A stretch of 64,000 bases of DNA from Mucilaginibacter ginsenosidivorax (GTDB taxonomy: Bacteria; Bacteroidota; Bacteroidia; Sphingobacteriales; Sphingobacteriaceae): assembly GCF_007971525.1 (NCBI RefSeq), contig NZ_CP042437.1:3534001-3598000 (forward strand), read 5' to 3'. A model generated the notes under the pieces. That model worked only from the letters and a program-made list of their open reading frames with translations. It was not told where the DNA came from and did no database searches. Below are positions 50,740-59,529 of the stretch, in pieces. The number at the start of each line of letters is the position of its first letter. The stretch's first letter is position 1. Position numbers and translations under genes: made by a program.

Positions 50740-50866
50740 AGTGCTATTGTTTTGTTTGGATGTATGACAATAGCCAGCACAAAAAGTTTAGTTTAAAGCA
50801 TAGGTGAGGGGGTAACTAATCAGTTACAATGTTTACAATGGGGATAAGTGTCAGTTAATGAGTTGT

Positions 50867-52612
50867 TTAGTTATTGTCGTCGTCCGTGTCTTTCTCGGCA
50901 GCAACCTTTTTGCCGGCCATGGCCAGCATAGGTTTACCAATTACTTTGTAATTGCCTTCGCCTTTAAGGATGGAAGCCAGCTGAGTTTTGTCCTGCATGG
51001 TTTTCACGGCCTGGGCCAGTTCCTTATCGTATTTAAAGTTTACTTCGTAACGGCCTTTTTCGTAGTAATAGCGGGAGGCTATCTCGTTTTCAAGCACCTG
51101 TTTTATCTCGTCCTTATGAAGTTGCAGGTCGTTCTTTTTGGTAGTCATTAACTTGGCCTTCAATACATCGTATTCGGCCTGTATATCTGTAAACTGTTTT
51201 TCTTTGGTGGCTTCGGTTTTCAAGCTGTTCAGCACCTTTTCCGATGAAGTGGTGTAGTTATAGTTTTTATCGGCCAGGTATTTTACAAAATCACTGTAGT
51301 CGCCATCAGATAAAACGAACGATTTGGTATCGGCTATTTTAGGGTGTTTATCGCGGTAAACGGTGGCATAATCAAATATCAGCAGTTTGCCTACCAGCGC
51401 CTGGGTTATGTTGGCAAACTTTTCCTGTTTAATAAAAATATCGGGGTAAATAGCGCTGCCGTCATAAACCGAGCGGCCATTTTTAGTTTTAAACTCGTGT
51501 ATTAATGAATCGGCCACTTTAACTACGCTGCCATCGTCTTTACGGTGCGTATAATCCAGCTCCTGGATGCAGCGGCCCGATGGGATGTAGTATTTGGCAA
51601 TGGTAATTTTAACCAGGCTGTTATAAGGCAGGTTAAAGGTTTGCTGTACCAGGCCTTTGCCATAGCTGCGCTGGCCAATAATAATGGCACGGTCAAGATC
51701 CTGTAACGAGCCGGCAACAATTTCTGACGCAGATGCCGAGTGGCTGTTAACCAATACCACTAATGGCAGGCTTGGTTCAAGCGGCGTGCTTACGGTGCTA
51801 TAAGTAAAATTCTTTTCTTTTATTTTGCCTTTTTGCGATACAACCTCTACATCCTTCTGCACAAAAAGATTAACGATTTTTACAGCCTCCTGCAAAATAC
51901 CGCCGCCGTTTGAACGCAGATCAAGGATGATGCCGTTGGGGTTGTTCTTTTTTAGGGATACCAGGGCGTTGGTTACTTCGGCGGCCGAGTTTTCTAAAAA
52001 CTTATCCAGTTTAATATAGCCCATATTGCCCTGCACCATACCGGCGTATGAAACATTTGGTTGTTTAATTTCATCGCGCACCAGGTTTTTTTCAAAGGGC
52101 TGGGCCACGTTATCGCGCTTAATGAATAGCTTAATGGCTGCTCCTTTTGATCCTTTGAGTAAAAGGCTTACCTGGTCGTTATTTTTTCCGTTAAGGTCAA
52201 TTTCGTTTATTTTAAGCACCTGGTCGCCGGGGTGTACATCACCTTTTTGGGCCGGGAAGCCCTCAAATACATCAGATACGTATACTTTGCCGTTGCGGGT
52301 AAAAATGCTTGCGCCAATACCACCGTACTGGGTGCTTACATAGTGCAACTTATAATCCTCAATTTCCGATTCGGGTACAAATTCGGTATAAGGATCCAGT
52401 CCATCCAGCATAGCATCCACCCCAGTTTTTACCAGCTTGGCCGAGTTAACATTATCAACATAGTTAATGTTTACCTCTTTATAAACAGATGCAAAAACAT
52501 CCAGGTTTTTTGATATCTGGAACAGGTCATCGTCGAAAGCCGCAACACCAACAGCCAGCGTTACGATGCCGGCAAACAAACCTATCTTTCTGTATTTTTT
52601 TGAGATCACCAT
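50867..52612 (-). CDS. C-terminal processing peptidase (S41 family)
   Basis: A 581-residue exported protease. N-terminal hydrophobic segment (IGLFAGIVTLAVGVAAF), a PDZ domain about 90-175 (VSDVFEGFPAQKGDVHPGDQVLKI), and the S41 catalytic core with NPNGIILDLRSNGGG, VLVNSHSASASEIVAGSLQD (Ser) and IIGQRSYGKGLVQQTF (Lys). A long C-terminal helical region follows. It trims C-termini of envelope proteins. Length fits the Bacteroidota type. Confidence 0.93.
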   Translation of the reverse strand: MVISKKYRKIGLFAGIVTLAVGVAAFDDDLFQISKNLDVFASVYKEVNINYVDNVNSAKLVKTGVDAMLDGLDPYTEFVPESEIEDYKLHYVSTQYGGIGASIFTRNGKVYVSDVFEGFPAQKGDVHPGDQVLKINEIDLNGKNNDQVSLLLKGSKGAAIKLFIKRDNVAQPFEKNLVRDEIKQPNVSYAGMVQGNMGYIKLDKFLENSAAEVTNALVSLKKNNPNGIILDLRSNGGGILQEAVKIVNLFVQKDVEVVSQKGKIKEKNFTYSTVSTPLEPSLPLVVLVNSHSASASEIVAGSLQDLDRAIIIGQRSYGKGLVQQTFNLPYNSLVKITIAKYYIPSGRCIQELDYTHRKDDGSVVKVADSLIHEFKTKNGRSVYDGSAIYPDIFIKQEKFANITQALVGKLLIFDYATVYRDKHPKIADTKSFVLSDGDYSDFVKYLADKNYNYTTSSEKVLNSLKTEATKEKQFTDIQAEYDVLKAKLMTTKKNDLQLHKDEIKQVLENEIASRYYYEKGRYEVNFKYDKELAQAVKTMQDKTQLASILKGEGNYKVIGKPMLAMAGKKVAAEKDTDDDNN

Positions 52613-52679
52613 ACCCGGTACAACTTTAAAGCATATAAAAATACGAAAAGCTATCGATTTTTTACAACTAAACGCTTAT

Positions 52680-52895
52680 TTACAGCCTGTTATTGTCAAT
52701 ATTCACCAAAGCTTTTTTAAGGGTGAATACCACATATTCCCTGTTACGGTTTACAAGCTCCATAAGTTTGGTTATCAGTGCCTCTTCCTGTCCTTCGGTA
52801 TATTTTAGCTGCTCGTCGCTAAGGTTGTTATATTTACGTTGAACTTTAATTTTTACACGTTCCCAATCTTTATTGGAGATACTGATTTCGGCCAT
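52680..52895 (-). CDS. CsbD-like small protein
   Basis: A 71-residue soluble protein. DWERVKIKVQRKYNNLSDEQ, LKYTEGQEEALITKLMELVNRNRE has the layout of the CsbD/YjbJ family (WxxxKxKVxxKxxxLTDxxL, xxxEGxxxxLxxKL), abundant stress-induced proteins of unclear role. The C-terminus (YVVFTLKKALVNI) diverges. It lies 67 bases before the peptidase gene on the same strand. Confidence 0.65.
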   Translation of the reverse strand: MAEISISNKDWERVKIKVQRKYNNLSDEQLKYTEGQEEALITKLMELVNRNREYVVFTLKKALVNIDNNRL

Positions 52896-52973
52896 TGTTA
52901 AATTATTTTAAGCAAAAATATAAAAAATACACGTTGGCTGAATTAAAAATGAGGCTATACACCCTTTTTAGCA

Positions 52974-53609
52974 CTAAATAGCGGCAAGATGAGTCGGCAA
53001 TGGCAATCCTTCGCTTAGTTTATCGGGTATGGGTGTCAGCCGTTTGGTTTGCAGGGGAATAAGGCCCGACCAAATGGGCAGTTCCAGGTCATTGTCATCA
53101 TCAACCGGCATGCCGGTGCGTAACTTGGCCGATGCCTCATCAATTTTAAACGCAAGCGCTGTGGTTTTAAGTACCTCCCTGTCGGTTATCGGGCGTAGGT
53201 AATCCCAGCTGCCGGGCACAATTTTTTCGGTAAGCCATTTAAAAGCTTCTGTTTTATCGGCCACACTTTCAATTTTTTCTGCCTGCGCAAATATCACTAC
53301 CGACCGGTAATTTACAGAGTGGTGAAATGCAGATTTGGCTACCACCAGTTCGTCCATCAGGGCAACGGTGATGCAAACCGGGATGCCTTTTTCCAGTTCG
53401 CGCATCAAATGGCTGCCTACCGAGCCATGCACATAAATGCGGTTGCCATACCTCACAAACGCGGTAGGGATGGCGTATGGCTTGTTATCTGCCGAGTAGC
53501 TGATGGTGCAATATAATGCTTCATCCAGGATACTGTTGATGGTTTCGGGCTCGTAATTTGCCCTTTTTGCTGCCCTGCTGGGGATAAGATGTGCTGGTGG
53601 ATTTGCCAT
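52974..53609 (-). CDS. Pyridoxamine 5'-phosphate oxidase-family protein
   Basis: A 211-residue protein from ATG 53607-53609 (MANPPAHLIPSRAAKRANYE); the frame extends 33 codons upstream but overlaps the divergent regulator's start. LDEALYCTISYSADNKPYAIPTAFVRYGNRIYVHGSVGSHLM is the split-barrel flavin-binding fold of PNPOx-like proteins. It probably binds FMN; the substrate is unknown. Divergent from the MocR/PdxR-type gene, a frequent arrangement that suggests it is the target. Confidence 0.85.
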   Translation of the reverse strand: MANPPAHLIPSRAAKRANYEPETINSILDEALYCTISYSADNKPYAIPTAFVRYGNRIYVHGSVGSHLMRELEKGIPVCITVALMDELVVAKSAFHHSVNYRSVVIFAQAEKIESVADKTEAFKWLTEKIVPGSWDYLRPITDREVLKTTALAFKIDEASAKLRTGMPVDDDNDLELPIWSGLIPLQTKRLTPIPDKLSEGLPLPTHLAAI

Positions 53610-53689
53610 GATTTTGTTTTTTGGTAAAATTATGCGTTTATTGGATGGTGATAATGCTCCAGATAACACAAAATAAGTAGTCCAATTTA

Positions 53690-55141
53690 ATGCAGGTATA
53701 TTCATCAAGCTTAATAATTGATAAACAGGCGCAGCTGCCAGTTTACATTCAGCTGGCCAATCAGCTTATGGCTATGGTAAAGGCGGGCACGTTACAGCCC
53801 GGGCACCGGCTACCCAGCACCCGGCAACTGGCCACTTGGCTAAGCCTGCACCGTAAAACAGTGATAAGGGCGTATGACGAGTTGCTTGCCCAGGGATGGC
53901 TGCAAAGCCATACCGGCAGCGGAACTTTTGTGGCCGGCCATTTACCGGTTACAAAGCCCCGGCCATTAATACATAACAGCCCAGATGTAGCTAAGATAGC
54001 CGGCTTTAGTATAAAGGAGGCGCCGCACCTGCAACGCAAGATCGTCGATTTAAACATTGATCTGCATCTTGACGATGGTTTCCCCGACACCCGCCTGGCA
54101 CCAGTGACCGAACTTTCGAGGGCTTACCGCACACAGCTTTTAACAGGCAACCCCTACACGCGTTTGGGTTACGCCGACCCAAAAGGATCGGAATGGTTGC
54201 GTACGGAGTTGGCCACTTATTTAAATATCACCCGAGGCCTGCGGGTTACGCCGGCCAATATCCTAATAGTGCGGGGTACAGTTATGGGTCTTTATTTAAC
54301 TTGCACCGGCCTGCTGCAACATGGCGACACGGTAGTTACCGCCGAACCGGGCTGGGCGGGTGCCGAAGCCAATTTTTTACAGGCCGGCGCAAACCTGTTA
54401 AAAGTGCCTGTAGACGAATACGGATTGGACGTGGATAGGCTTGATGAACTTTGCAGCAGGCAAACCGTGCGCATGGTGTACGTGACATCGCACCATCATT
54501 ACCCCACAACGGTAGCTTTGCGGCCCGATAGAAGGGTGCGCCTGCTTGAGCTGGCCCAAAAACATGGCTTCATTGTTTTTGAGGACGACTATGATTATGA
54601 TTTTCATTACCAAAATAAGCCGCTGATGCCATTGGCGAGCGCCGACGATGCGGGGATGGTGCTGTATTGCGGTGCTTTTTCAAAAAGTATTTCGCCTGCT
54701 ATAAGGGTTGGGTATTTGGTTGGTCCCGAAAATGTTATTGAGCATTTGGGCCAACTACGGCGTACCATTGATCGCCAGGGCGATAGCATGCTGGAGAATG
54801 CCATGGCCGAGCTTTTGCAAAATGGTGTGATACAACGCCACCTGCGCAAATCATTACGGGTATACCAGCAGCGGCGCGATTTTTTTTGCGGATTACTGAA
54901 TGATAACCTGAAAAATTACGTGCAATTTAAAGTGCCCGAGGGGGGCATGGCCGTGTGGACTTATTTTGATTCGGGGATAGATTTGAATAGGCTTGCCCAA
55001 AATGCCTTAAAAAAAGGGCTGTATTTCCAGGGCGAGAATAGTCCGCTGTCGCCAAATTTTACCAGGCTTGGCTTTGCCTCTTCCACACCGACCGAGTTGG
55101 AACAATGTGTAGCTGTACTGGCGAAATTGCTTGAAAAATAA
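53690..55141 (+). CDS. MocR/PdxR-like regulator (GntR winged helix plus aminotransferase domain)
   Basis: A 483-residue protein. N-terminal GntR-type winged helix (about 8-75, QLANQLMAMVKAGTLQPGHR and PSTRQLATWLSLHRKTVIRAYDEL), then a fold-type I aminotransferase domain (about 110-480) with the PLP lysine in GAFSKSISPAIRVGYLVG. It binds pyridoxal phosphate as an effector. The start region overlaps the long version of the divergent PNPOx-family frame, supporting the shorter start there. It probably controls that gene and others of vitamin B6 metabolism. Confidence 0.9.
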   Translation: MQVYSSSLIIDKQAQLPVYIQLANQLMAMVKAGTLQPGHRLPSTRQLATWLSLHRKTVIRAYDELLAQGWLQSHTGSGTFVAGHLPVTKPRPLIHNSPDVAKIAGFSIKEAPHLQRKIVDLNIDLHLDDGFPDTRLAPVTELSRAYRTQLLTGNPYTRLGYADPKGSEWLRTELATYLNITRGLRVTPANILIVRGTVMGLYLTCTGLLQHGDTVVTAEPGWAGAEANFLQAGANLLKVPVDEYGLDVDRLDELCSRQTVRMVYVTSHHHYPTTVALRPDRRVRLLELAQKHGFIVFEDDYDYDFHYQNKPLMPLASADDAGMVLYCGAFSKSISPAIRVGYLVGPENVIEHLGQLRRTIDRQGDSMLENAMAELLQNGVIQRHLRKSLRVYQQRRDFFCGLLNDNLKNYVQFKVPEGGMAVWTYFDSGIDLNRLAQNALKKGLYFQGENSPLSPNFTRLGFASSTPTELEQCVAVLAKLLEK

Positions 55142-55188
55142 CCGCAGGTGTTATGCTTTGTGAAATTATTTTAGTCGGAATATAAAAA

Positions 55189-55259
55189 ACGCGCCAAAGC
55201 AACGTTTAAAACTTTGGCGCGTCAATTGATAGGCTGTAAAACAGGCTATCAATTGACGC
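55189..55259 (+). terminator. Two overlapping hairpins after the MocR-like gene
   Basis: Hairpin 1: ACGCGCCAAAG (55189-55199) with CTTTGGCGCGT (55212-55222). Hairpin 2: GCGTCAATTGATAG (55219-55232) with CTATCAATTGACGC (55246-55259), with CTGT/ACAG inside. They share four bases, 55219-55222. Neither is followed by a T-run. They lie between two same-strand genes. Confidence 0.75.
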
Positions 55260-55345
55260 CATATTGTAAACTAACTATGTAAACAAGGGGTTTGGCTATA
55301 TTATGTTGAATATTTATAGCTGCGCCCCGCTAAAAATTAAAATTT

Positions 55346-55927
55346 ATGAAAAAGTATCTATTAAGTGCCGCATTACTGATAGCAGTGAGCATCAGTGCGC
55401 AGGCACAATTTTCTTTAGGTGTTAAAGGCGGTGTCAATTTTTCAAAGATCAATACCGACAACTTAAAGGAATCAACATTAACAGGTTACCAAGCAGGGTT
55501 ATTTGCCCGTATTGGTAGTGGCCTTTATCTGCAGCCCGAACTTTATTTAAGCGGGACCGGCGGTAAATTCAGTTCGAGCGATAACGGCACCGATTACAGC
55601 GGAAAAGTAAGGTTTACCAATTTAAACGTGCCTTTGTTGCTTGGTAAATCATTTGGCGGGAAAGATTTAAACTTTCGTGTAATGGCCGGGCCAATATATA
55701 CTTATCAGCTTGATAAAAGCACAAGCTTCTCCAATAACTTTACCGGTGCTTACCAGGATTTCGGCAACTACAACAAAAGTACATTAGGTTTCCAGGCCGG
55801 GGCCGGTGTTGATATCGGTGCAATAACTGCCGATTTACGTTACGAAGGTGGTTTATCCAAAGTAAACTCCAACTATGGTCAGCGCCAAAACCTTTGGGCT
55901 TTAAGCGTGGGCTTTAAGATTTTCTAA
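55346..55927 (+). CDS. Outer-membrane beta-barrel (porin-family) protein
   Basis: A 193-residue protein with a signal peptide (SISAQAQ, residues 1-20). FSLGVKGGVNFSKINTDN, YLQPELYLSGTGGKF and LNVPLLLGKSF are typical of the PF13568-type outer-membrane barrels of Bacteroidota. The C-terminal strand ends SVGFKIF. No known substrate. It follows the double hairpin and is terminated by another at 55959-55998. Confidence 0.88.
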   Translation: MKKYLLSAALLIAVSISAQAQFSLGVKGGVNFSKINTDNLKESTLTGYQAGLFARIGSGLYLQPELYLSGTGGKFSSSDNGTDYSGKVRFTNLNVPLLLGKSFGGKDLNFRVMAGPIYTYQLDKSTSFSNNFTGAYQDFGNYNKSTLGFQAGAGVDIGAITADLRYEGGLSKVNSNYGQRQNLWALSVGFKIF

Positions 55928-55958
55928 GCTGATATAGATAGCTATAATAATTATTTGA

Positions 55959-55998
55959 ACAAAGCCTGGTATGCTAATGGTTAGCATACCGGGCTTTG
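55959..55998 (+). terminator. Terminator of the barrel gene
   Basis: ACAAAGCC and GTATGCTAA pair with TTAGCATAC and GGCTTTGT around TGG, followed by TTGTGTT. Confidence 0.8.
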
Positions 55999-56025
55999 TT
56001 GTGTTAAAGGATTTCTTTTTTTAAC

Positions 56026-56176
56026 GTAGAAACGCAATACTTTGCGTCTCCTGCATGCAAATCAATCTTGAAAATCGGTTTAGCATCACTTATACAATTA
56101 GATGTAATATACTATATAAAATCGGTTTAGCATGTTTTGAAAGTACTGTAGAAGACGCAGAGTATTGCGTCTGTAC
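56026..56176. repeat. MITE/REP-like inverted element, GACGCAATACTTTGCGTC type
   Basis: Arms 56026-56052 and 56150-56176 match as inverse complements at 23 of 27 positions; each arm is itself nearly palindromic (ACGCAATAC...TGCGT). Inside, AAAATCGGTTTAGCAT occurs twice as a direct repeat (56071-56086, 56118-56133). It occupies the 342-base gap before the gene at 56270. Confidence 0.75.
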
Positions 56177-56269
56177 AAAAAAGGGGCTTGCCGCCATTTT
56201 TTAACGCCCCAATCCCCCAACATTTATTCCTTTATTTGCATTTAACAAAAAACGGTATTGTTATTACCA

Positions 56270-56722
56270 ATGAGCAATCTGAAAAAGGAATTATATGATC
56301 TGTGTGTAGCCCACGTTCGCAGGAGCATGGACGCCGCCGAGCTGGCTATCAGCGAAGCGCAAAAATCATCAAATGACGATACCAAAAGCAGCGCTGGCGA
56401 CAAATATGAAACCGGGCGCGAAATGGCGCAGCAGGAAACCAACCGCAACCTGGCCCAGCTTAACGAAGCCAATAAATTACTGGTTGCGCTAAACCGCATA
56501 GGCACCAGTGGCACATCGGCCATTGTCGAAGCGGGTAGTGTGGTTATTACCAATAACGGTAATTTTTATATGGCAATAAGCGCCGGGGCATTATCGCTGC
56601 ATGGCAAAAACTATTTCGCTGTATCGCCAGGTTCGCCGGTGGGTATGAAACTGAGCGGGGCAAAGGCAGGTGACAGCTTTACGCTGAACGGGAAAACATA
56701 TGTAATTGAATCGGTAAGTTAA
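56270..56722 (+). CDS. GreA/GreB-like protein
   Basis: A 150-residue protein from ATG 56270 (MSNLKKELYDLCVAHVRRSM). The N-terminal half is a long helical, coiled-coil-like region (AELAISEAQKSSNDDTKSSA, then YETGREMAQQETNRNLAQL), and the C-terminal half carries VGMKLSGAKAGDSFTLNGKTYVI, like the C-terminal domain of transcript-cleavage factors GreA/GreB. Acidic DD tip residues are present in SNDDTKSS. It may act at the RNA polymerase secondary channel; proof is lacking. Confidence 0.6.
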   Translation: MSNLKKELYDLCVAHVRRSMDAAELAISEAQKSSNDDTKSSAGDKYETGREMAQQETNRNLAQLNEANKLLVALNRIGTSGTSAIVEAGSVVITNNGNFYMAISAGALSLHGKNYFAVSPGSPVGMKLSGAKAGDSFTLNGKTYVIESVS

Positions 56723-56767
56723 CGCAATGGTGATTATTTGATGCTGCTTGCGCTTATGTTTTAACTG

Positions 56768-58693
56768 CTAAACATCTGCCTTTAACAGGTACACAATAAA
56801 TTCGGTGCCTTTGCCAACTTCGCTTTTAATTTCAATACTACCTTTATTTATATCAACAAACTGTTTAACAAGGGCCAGGCCTATGCCGGCGCCGGTTTCT
56901 TTATTGGTGCCATCGCCCGAAATCTCTTTACCAACCACTTTAAAAAGCTTCTCTATTTTAGGCTCGCTAATGCCAATGCCAGAATCTTTTACGTGGATGG
57001 CGCGGTATTTATCGTCGCAGGTATAATGGATAACAATGATGCCGCGTTCGGGTGTAAATTTAATAGCATTGCCAACCAGGTTCTGGATTATTATTTTTAC
57101 ATGGTTAGGGTCGGCGCTCACCATTTGGTCGCCATTGTGTATGTGTTCTATATTAATCTGCTTGTTTTTGGCCATGAAAGCCGATACTGAAAGAATTTCA
57201 TCAACCACCCCCGTTAAGTTTAGACTTGTTTTTTCAACACCCGCGCCTTTTTGCTGGCCGCCGGCCCAAACCAACATATTGTTTACCATATTATTTACTA
57301 TGGTTACCTGCCTGTAAAAGTCATCAATCAACACCTTTTGTTCCGCATCGTCAACATCACCCGAGCGTACAAGATCGATAGTTTGCATAATAGCGGCAAA
57401 AGGGCTGCGCAGATCATGGCTAATTACCGAAAATAACATATCCTTGGTATGATTTAAATCGTCAAGCGCTTCTTTTTGCCTCGATATTTCATGGCTCTGC
57501 TGCTTTAAGGCTTTGTTTAAAGCCGTTTTGTGCATGTTGCTTCGGCTGATGATTAATAGTATAATAATAACAAAAATGGCTGCCAGGCTTATTATAATAA
57601 TTATTAACCGGGTGGAGTTGAGCTTTTGTTTGTTCAGCTCGTTCTCTTTTTCCAACCGGATGTTATCAACCTGTTGCTGTTTTAAATGCAGGTAATTAAT
57701 CTCTTTTTCCTTGGTATCATTCAATAAGCTATCGTTATTAATTTTATAAAGCGCCTCGTTGCGGTAAGCGTTACCATAATCTTCCAGCGCGGCATAACTT
57801 TCAGACAGGATTTTTAAAGCCCTGACAATATCATACCGGCTATTGGCCTGGCTGGCCAGGTTTAGCCCCTTATTGGCATTGGTAATAGCCAATTGATATA
57901 GGCCCATACCATAATAAGTTTGGGCCAGGCCTGAGAACGCGAAATCGCGCTCCCAGTTGTCCTGGTAATGTGCGTTCAGTACCTTTTGATAATACACTAT
58001 AGCCTGCGGGTAATTTTTTAAATGGAAAAAAGTTTCGCCCATGCGGTTATAGGTCATAGATATAATGTGCTCATCCTTAATCAGCTCGCCGGTATTTAAA
58101 GCTTTATCAAGGTAGGTAAAAGCCTTTTTTGGCAGCCCGAGTTCGTCATAACACAGGCCTATATCAAAATACATGCGGGCAATTTTTGCCTGGTCGTTAA
58201 CCTTTGTAAACCCATCCAACGCTTTTGCAAACTGGTTAATGGCATCCTCAAACTTGTTTTGCCCTAAAAAAATCAGCCCCATTACCTGGTAAGCATTAGC
58301 TACCCCTGGCTGGTAATCAATAGTATTACTTAGCTGCATTAACTTAGATGCCGCATCTAATGATTGAAAATATTCGCCCAAAACGTAATAAGCCATGCCA
58401 ATATTATTTAAAGAGGCAATTTGACCGGGCTTGTTTTTTTGGAATTGGGCAAGCTGTAATGCCTGTTTGGCAAAATATAGTGAGCTATCGGCCTGGTTAT
58501 ACCTGTACCCGAGCGATAAACTATTAAGCAAATTAACGCTGGCGGTGTCGTTTTTATAGCCAGGCTGCTGTGCCGCCTTTTGCCATTGAGCCAATAACGG
58601 CAATTGGGTTTGTGCAAAACAGGTAACTCCCTCAAACAGAAGTACACATGCGGCGATTACACGACAAAAAATCCGGATAGTTGAAATTTTCAA
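56768..58693 (-). CDS. TPR-containing sensor histidine kinase
   Basis: A 641-residue protein. Signal peptide (FEGVTCFAQ), then seven or so tetratricopeptide repeats (about 55-340, SLNNIGMAYYVLGEYFQSLDA, AYQVMGLIFLGQNKFEDAIN and similar), a coiled segment, one transmembrane helix (RLIIIIISLAAIFVIIILLI), HisKA with SVISHDLRSPFAAIM, and HATPase ending. The repeats are periplasmic and may bind a ligand or peptide; the kinase is cytoplasmic. No response regulator is next to it. The opposite strand's short frames are shadows. Confidence 0.92.
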   Translation of the reverse strand: MKISTIRIFCRVIAACVLLFEGVTCFAQTQLPLLAQWQKAAQQPGYKNDTASVNLLNSLSLGYRYNQADSSLYFAKQALQLAQFQKNKPGQIASLNNIGMAYYVLGEYFQSLDAASKLMQLSNTIDYQPGVANAYQVMGLIFLGQNKFEDAINQFAKALDGFTKVNDQAKIARMYFDIGLCYDELGLPKKAFTYLDKALNTGELIKDEHIISMTYNRMGETFFHLKNYPQAIVYYQKVLNAHYQDNWERDFAFSGLAQTYYGMGLYQLAITNANKGLNLASQANSRYDIVRALKILSESYAALEDYGNAYRNEALYKINNDSLLNDTKEKEINYLHLKQQQVDNIRLEKENELNKQKLNSTRLIIIIISLAAIFVIIILLIISRSNMHKTALNKALKQQSHEISRQKEALDDLNHTKDMLFSVISHDLRSPFAAIMQTIDLVRSGDVDDAEQKVLIDDFYRQVTIVNNMVNNMLVWAGGQQKGAGVEKTSLNLTGVVDEILSVSAFMAKNKQINIEHIHNGDQMVSADPNHVKIIIQNLVGNAIKFTPERGIIVIHYTCDDKYRAIHVKDSGIGISEPKIEKLFKVVGKEISGDGTNKETGAGIGLALVKQFVDINKGSIEIKSEVGKGTEFIVYLLKADV

Positions 58694-58941
58694 GTTATTG
58701 ACAAGGTATTTGCAGTGAATTTATAAAATTTTATCTGTGCGGGCTTTTTTTATAATAAACGATATTACTTTTATAATTTGTGCGCTATAAATAAGCGGGC
58801 ATTTAGCCTCCGGCCGCCTTAAATTATATTTTAATAGTTAAAAAGGGATGTTTTTAACCCAAAATCAATAAAAATTAACTTTTTTTAAAAATAAAACCCT
58901 TCATTCATAAAATCATGCAGTAATCATCAAATATCTATTAC

Positions 58942-58949
58942 TATATTTG
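58942..58949 (+). promoter_or_regulatory. -7 element upstream of the RRM gene
   Basis: TATATTTG matches TAnnTTTG and is 56 bases before the ATG at 59005. No clear -33 box. The preceding 58694-58941 stretch is very AT-rich and holds no gene. Confidence 0.5.
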
Positions 58950-59004
58950 ATGTTAACAAAACTGGGCAAATAAAACAACCTTGCCTTTTATAAATTAAAG
59001 ATTG

Positions 59005-59388
59005 ATGAACATATTTGTAGGAAGCCTTCCTTTTCAATTAGAGGAAGCCGATTTAAAAGAGCTTTTCGAAGCGTACGGTGAAGTAAGCACTGTAAAAATT
59101 ATTATTGACCGTGAATCTGGCAGAAGCAAGGGTTTCGGATTTGTTGAAATGCCAGATGATGAAGCTGCACAATTAGCTATCACGGGTTTAAACGGATCAG
59201 ATGTTAGAGGCAGATCAATTGCTGTTAGCCAGGCTGAAGACAAAAAACCACGCGACAACCGTGGTGGCGGTGGTTATGGTGGCAACCGTGGCGGCGGTGG
59301 TGGCTATGGCGGCGGCGGTAACCGTGGCGGTGGCGGCGGTGGTTATTCAAAAGATAGCCGTGGCGGCGGCGGTGGCAGCCGTTGGTAA
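59005..59388 (+). CDS. RRM-type RNA-binding protein with Gly-rich tail
   Basis: A 127-residue protein from ATG 59005 (an in-frame TTG precedes it). An RRM domain spans about residues 1-80: RNP2 MNIFVGSLPF, RNP1 SKGFGFVEM, then a glycine-rich tail (GGGGYGGNRGGGGGYGGGG and on) with RGG units, as in the cyanobacterial and plant glycine-rich RNA-binding proteins. Probably a cold-responsive RNA chaperone. The short 5' region and AT-rich leader are typical. Confidence 0.92.
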   Translation: MNIFVGSLPFQLEEADLKELFEAYGEVSTVKIIIDRESGRSKGFGFVEMPDDEAAQLAITGLNGSDVRGRSIAVSQAEDKKPRDNRGGGGYGGNRGGGGGYGGGGNRGGGGGGYSKDSRGGGGGSRW

Positions 59389-59400
59389 ATTATAAATAAA

Positions 59401-59432
59401 CAAAGTGCCGGGTATTGGTACCCGGCACTTTG
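59401..59432 (+). terminator. Terminator after the RRM gene
   Basis: CAAAGTGCCGGGTA pairs with TACCCGGCACTTTG around TTGG, then TGCTG. It lies at the start of the gap before the convergent kinase gene. Confidence 0.85.
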
Positions 59433-59529
59433 CTGTTAATAATACATCTACTTACTGAACTTTGTGGGATTGGTTTAGCAGGTTTTTTACCTGCTGTGAT
59501 AGTACTATATCAAAAAAACCATGCTTATA

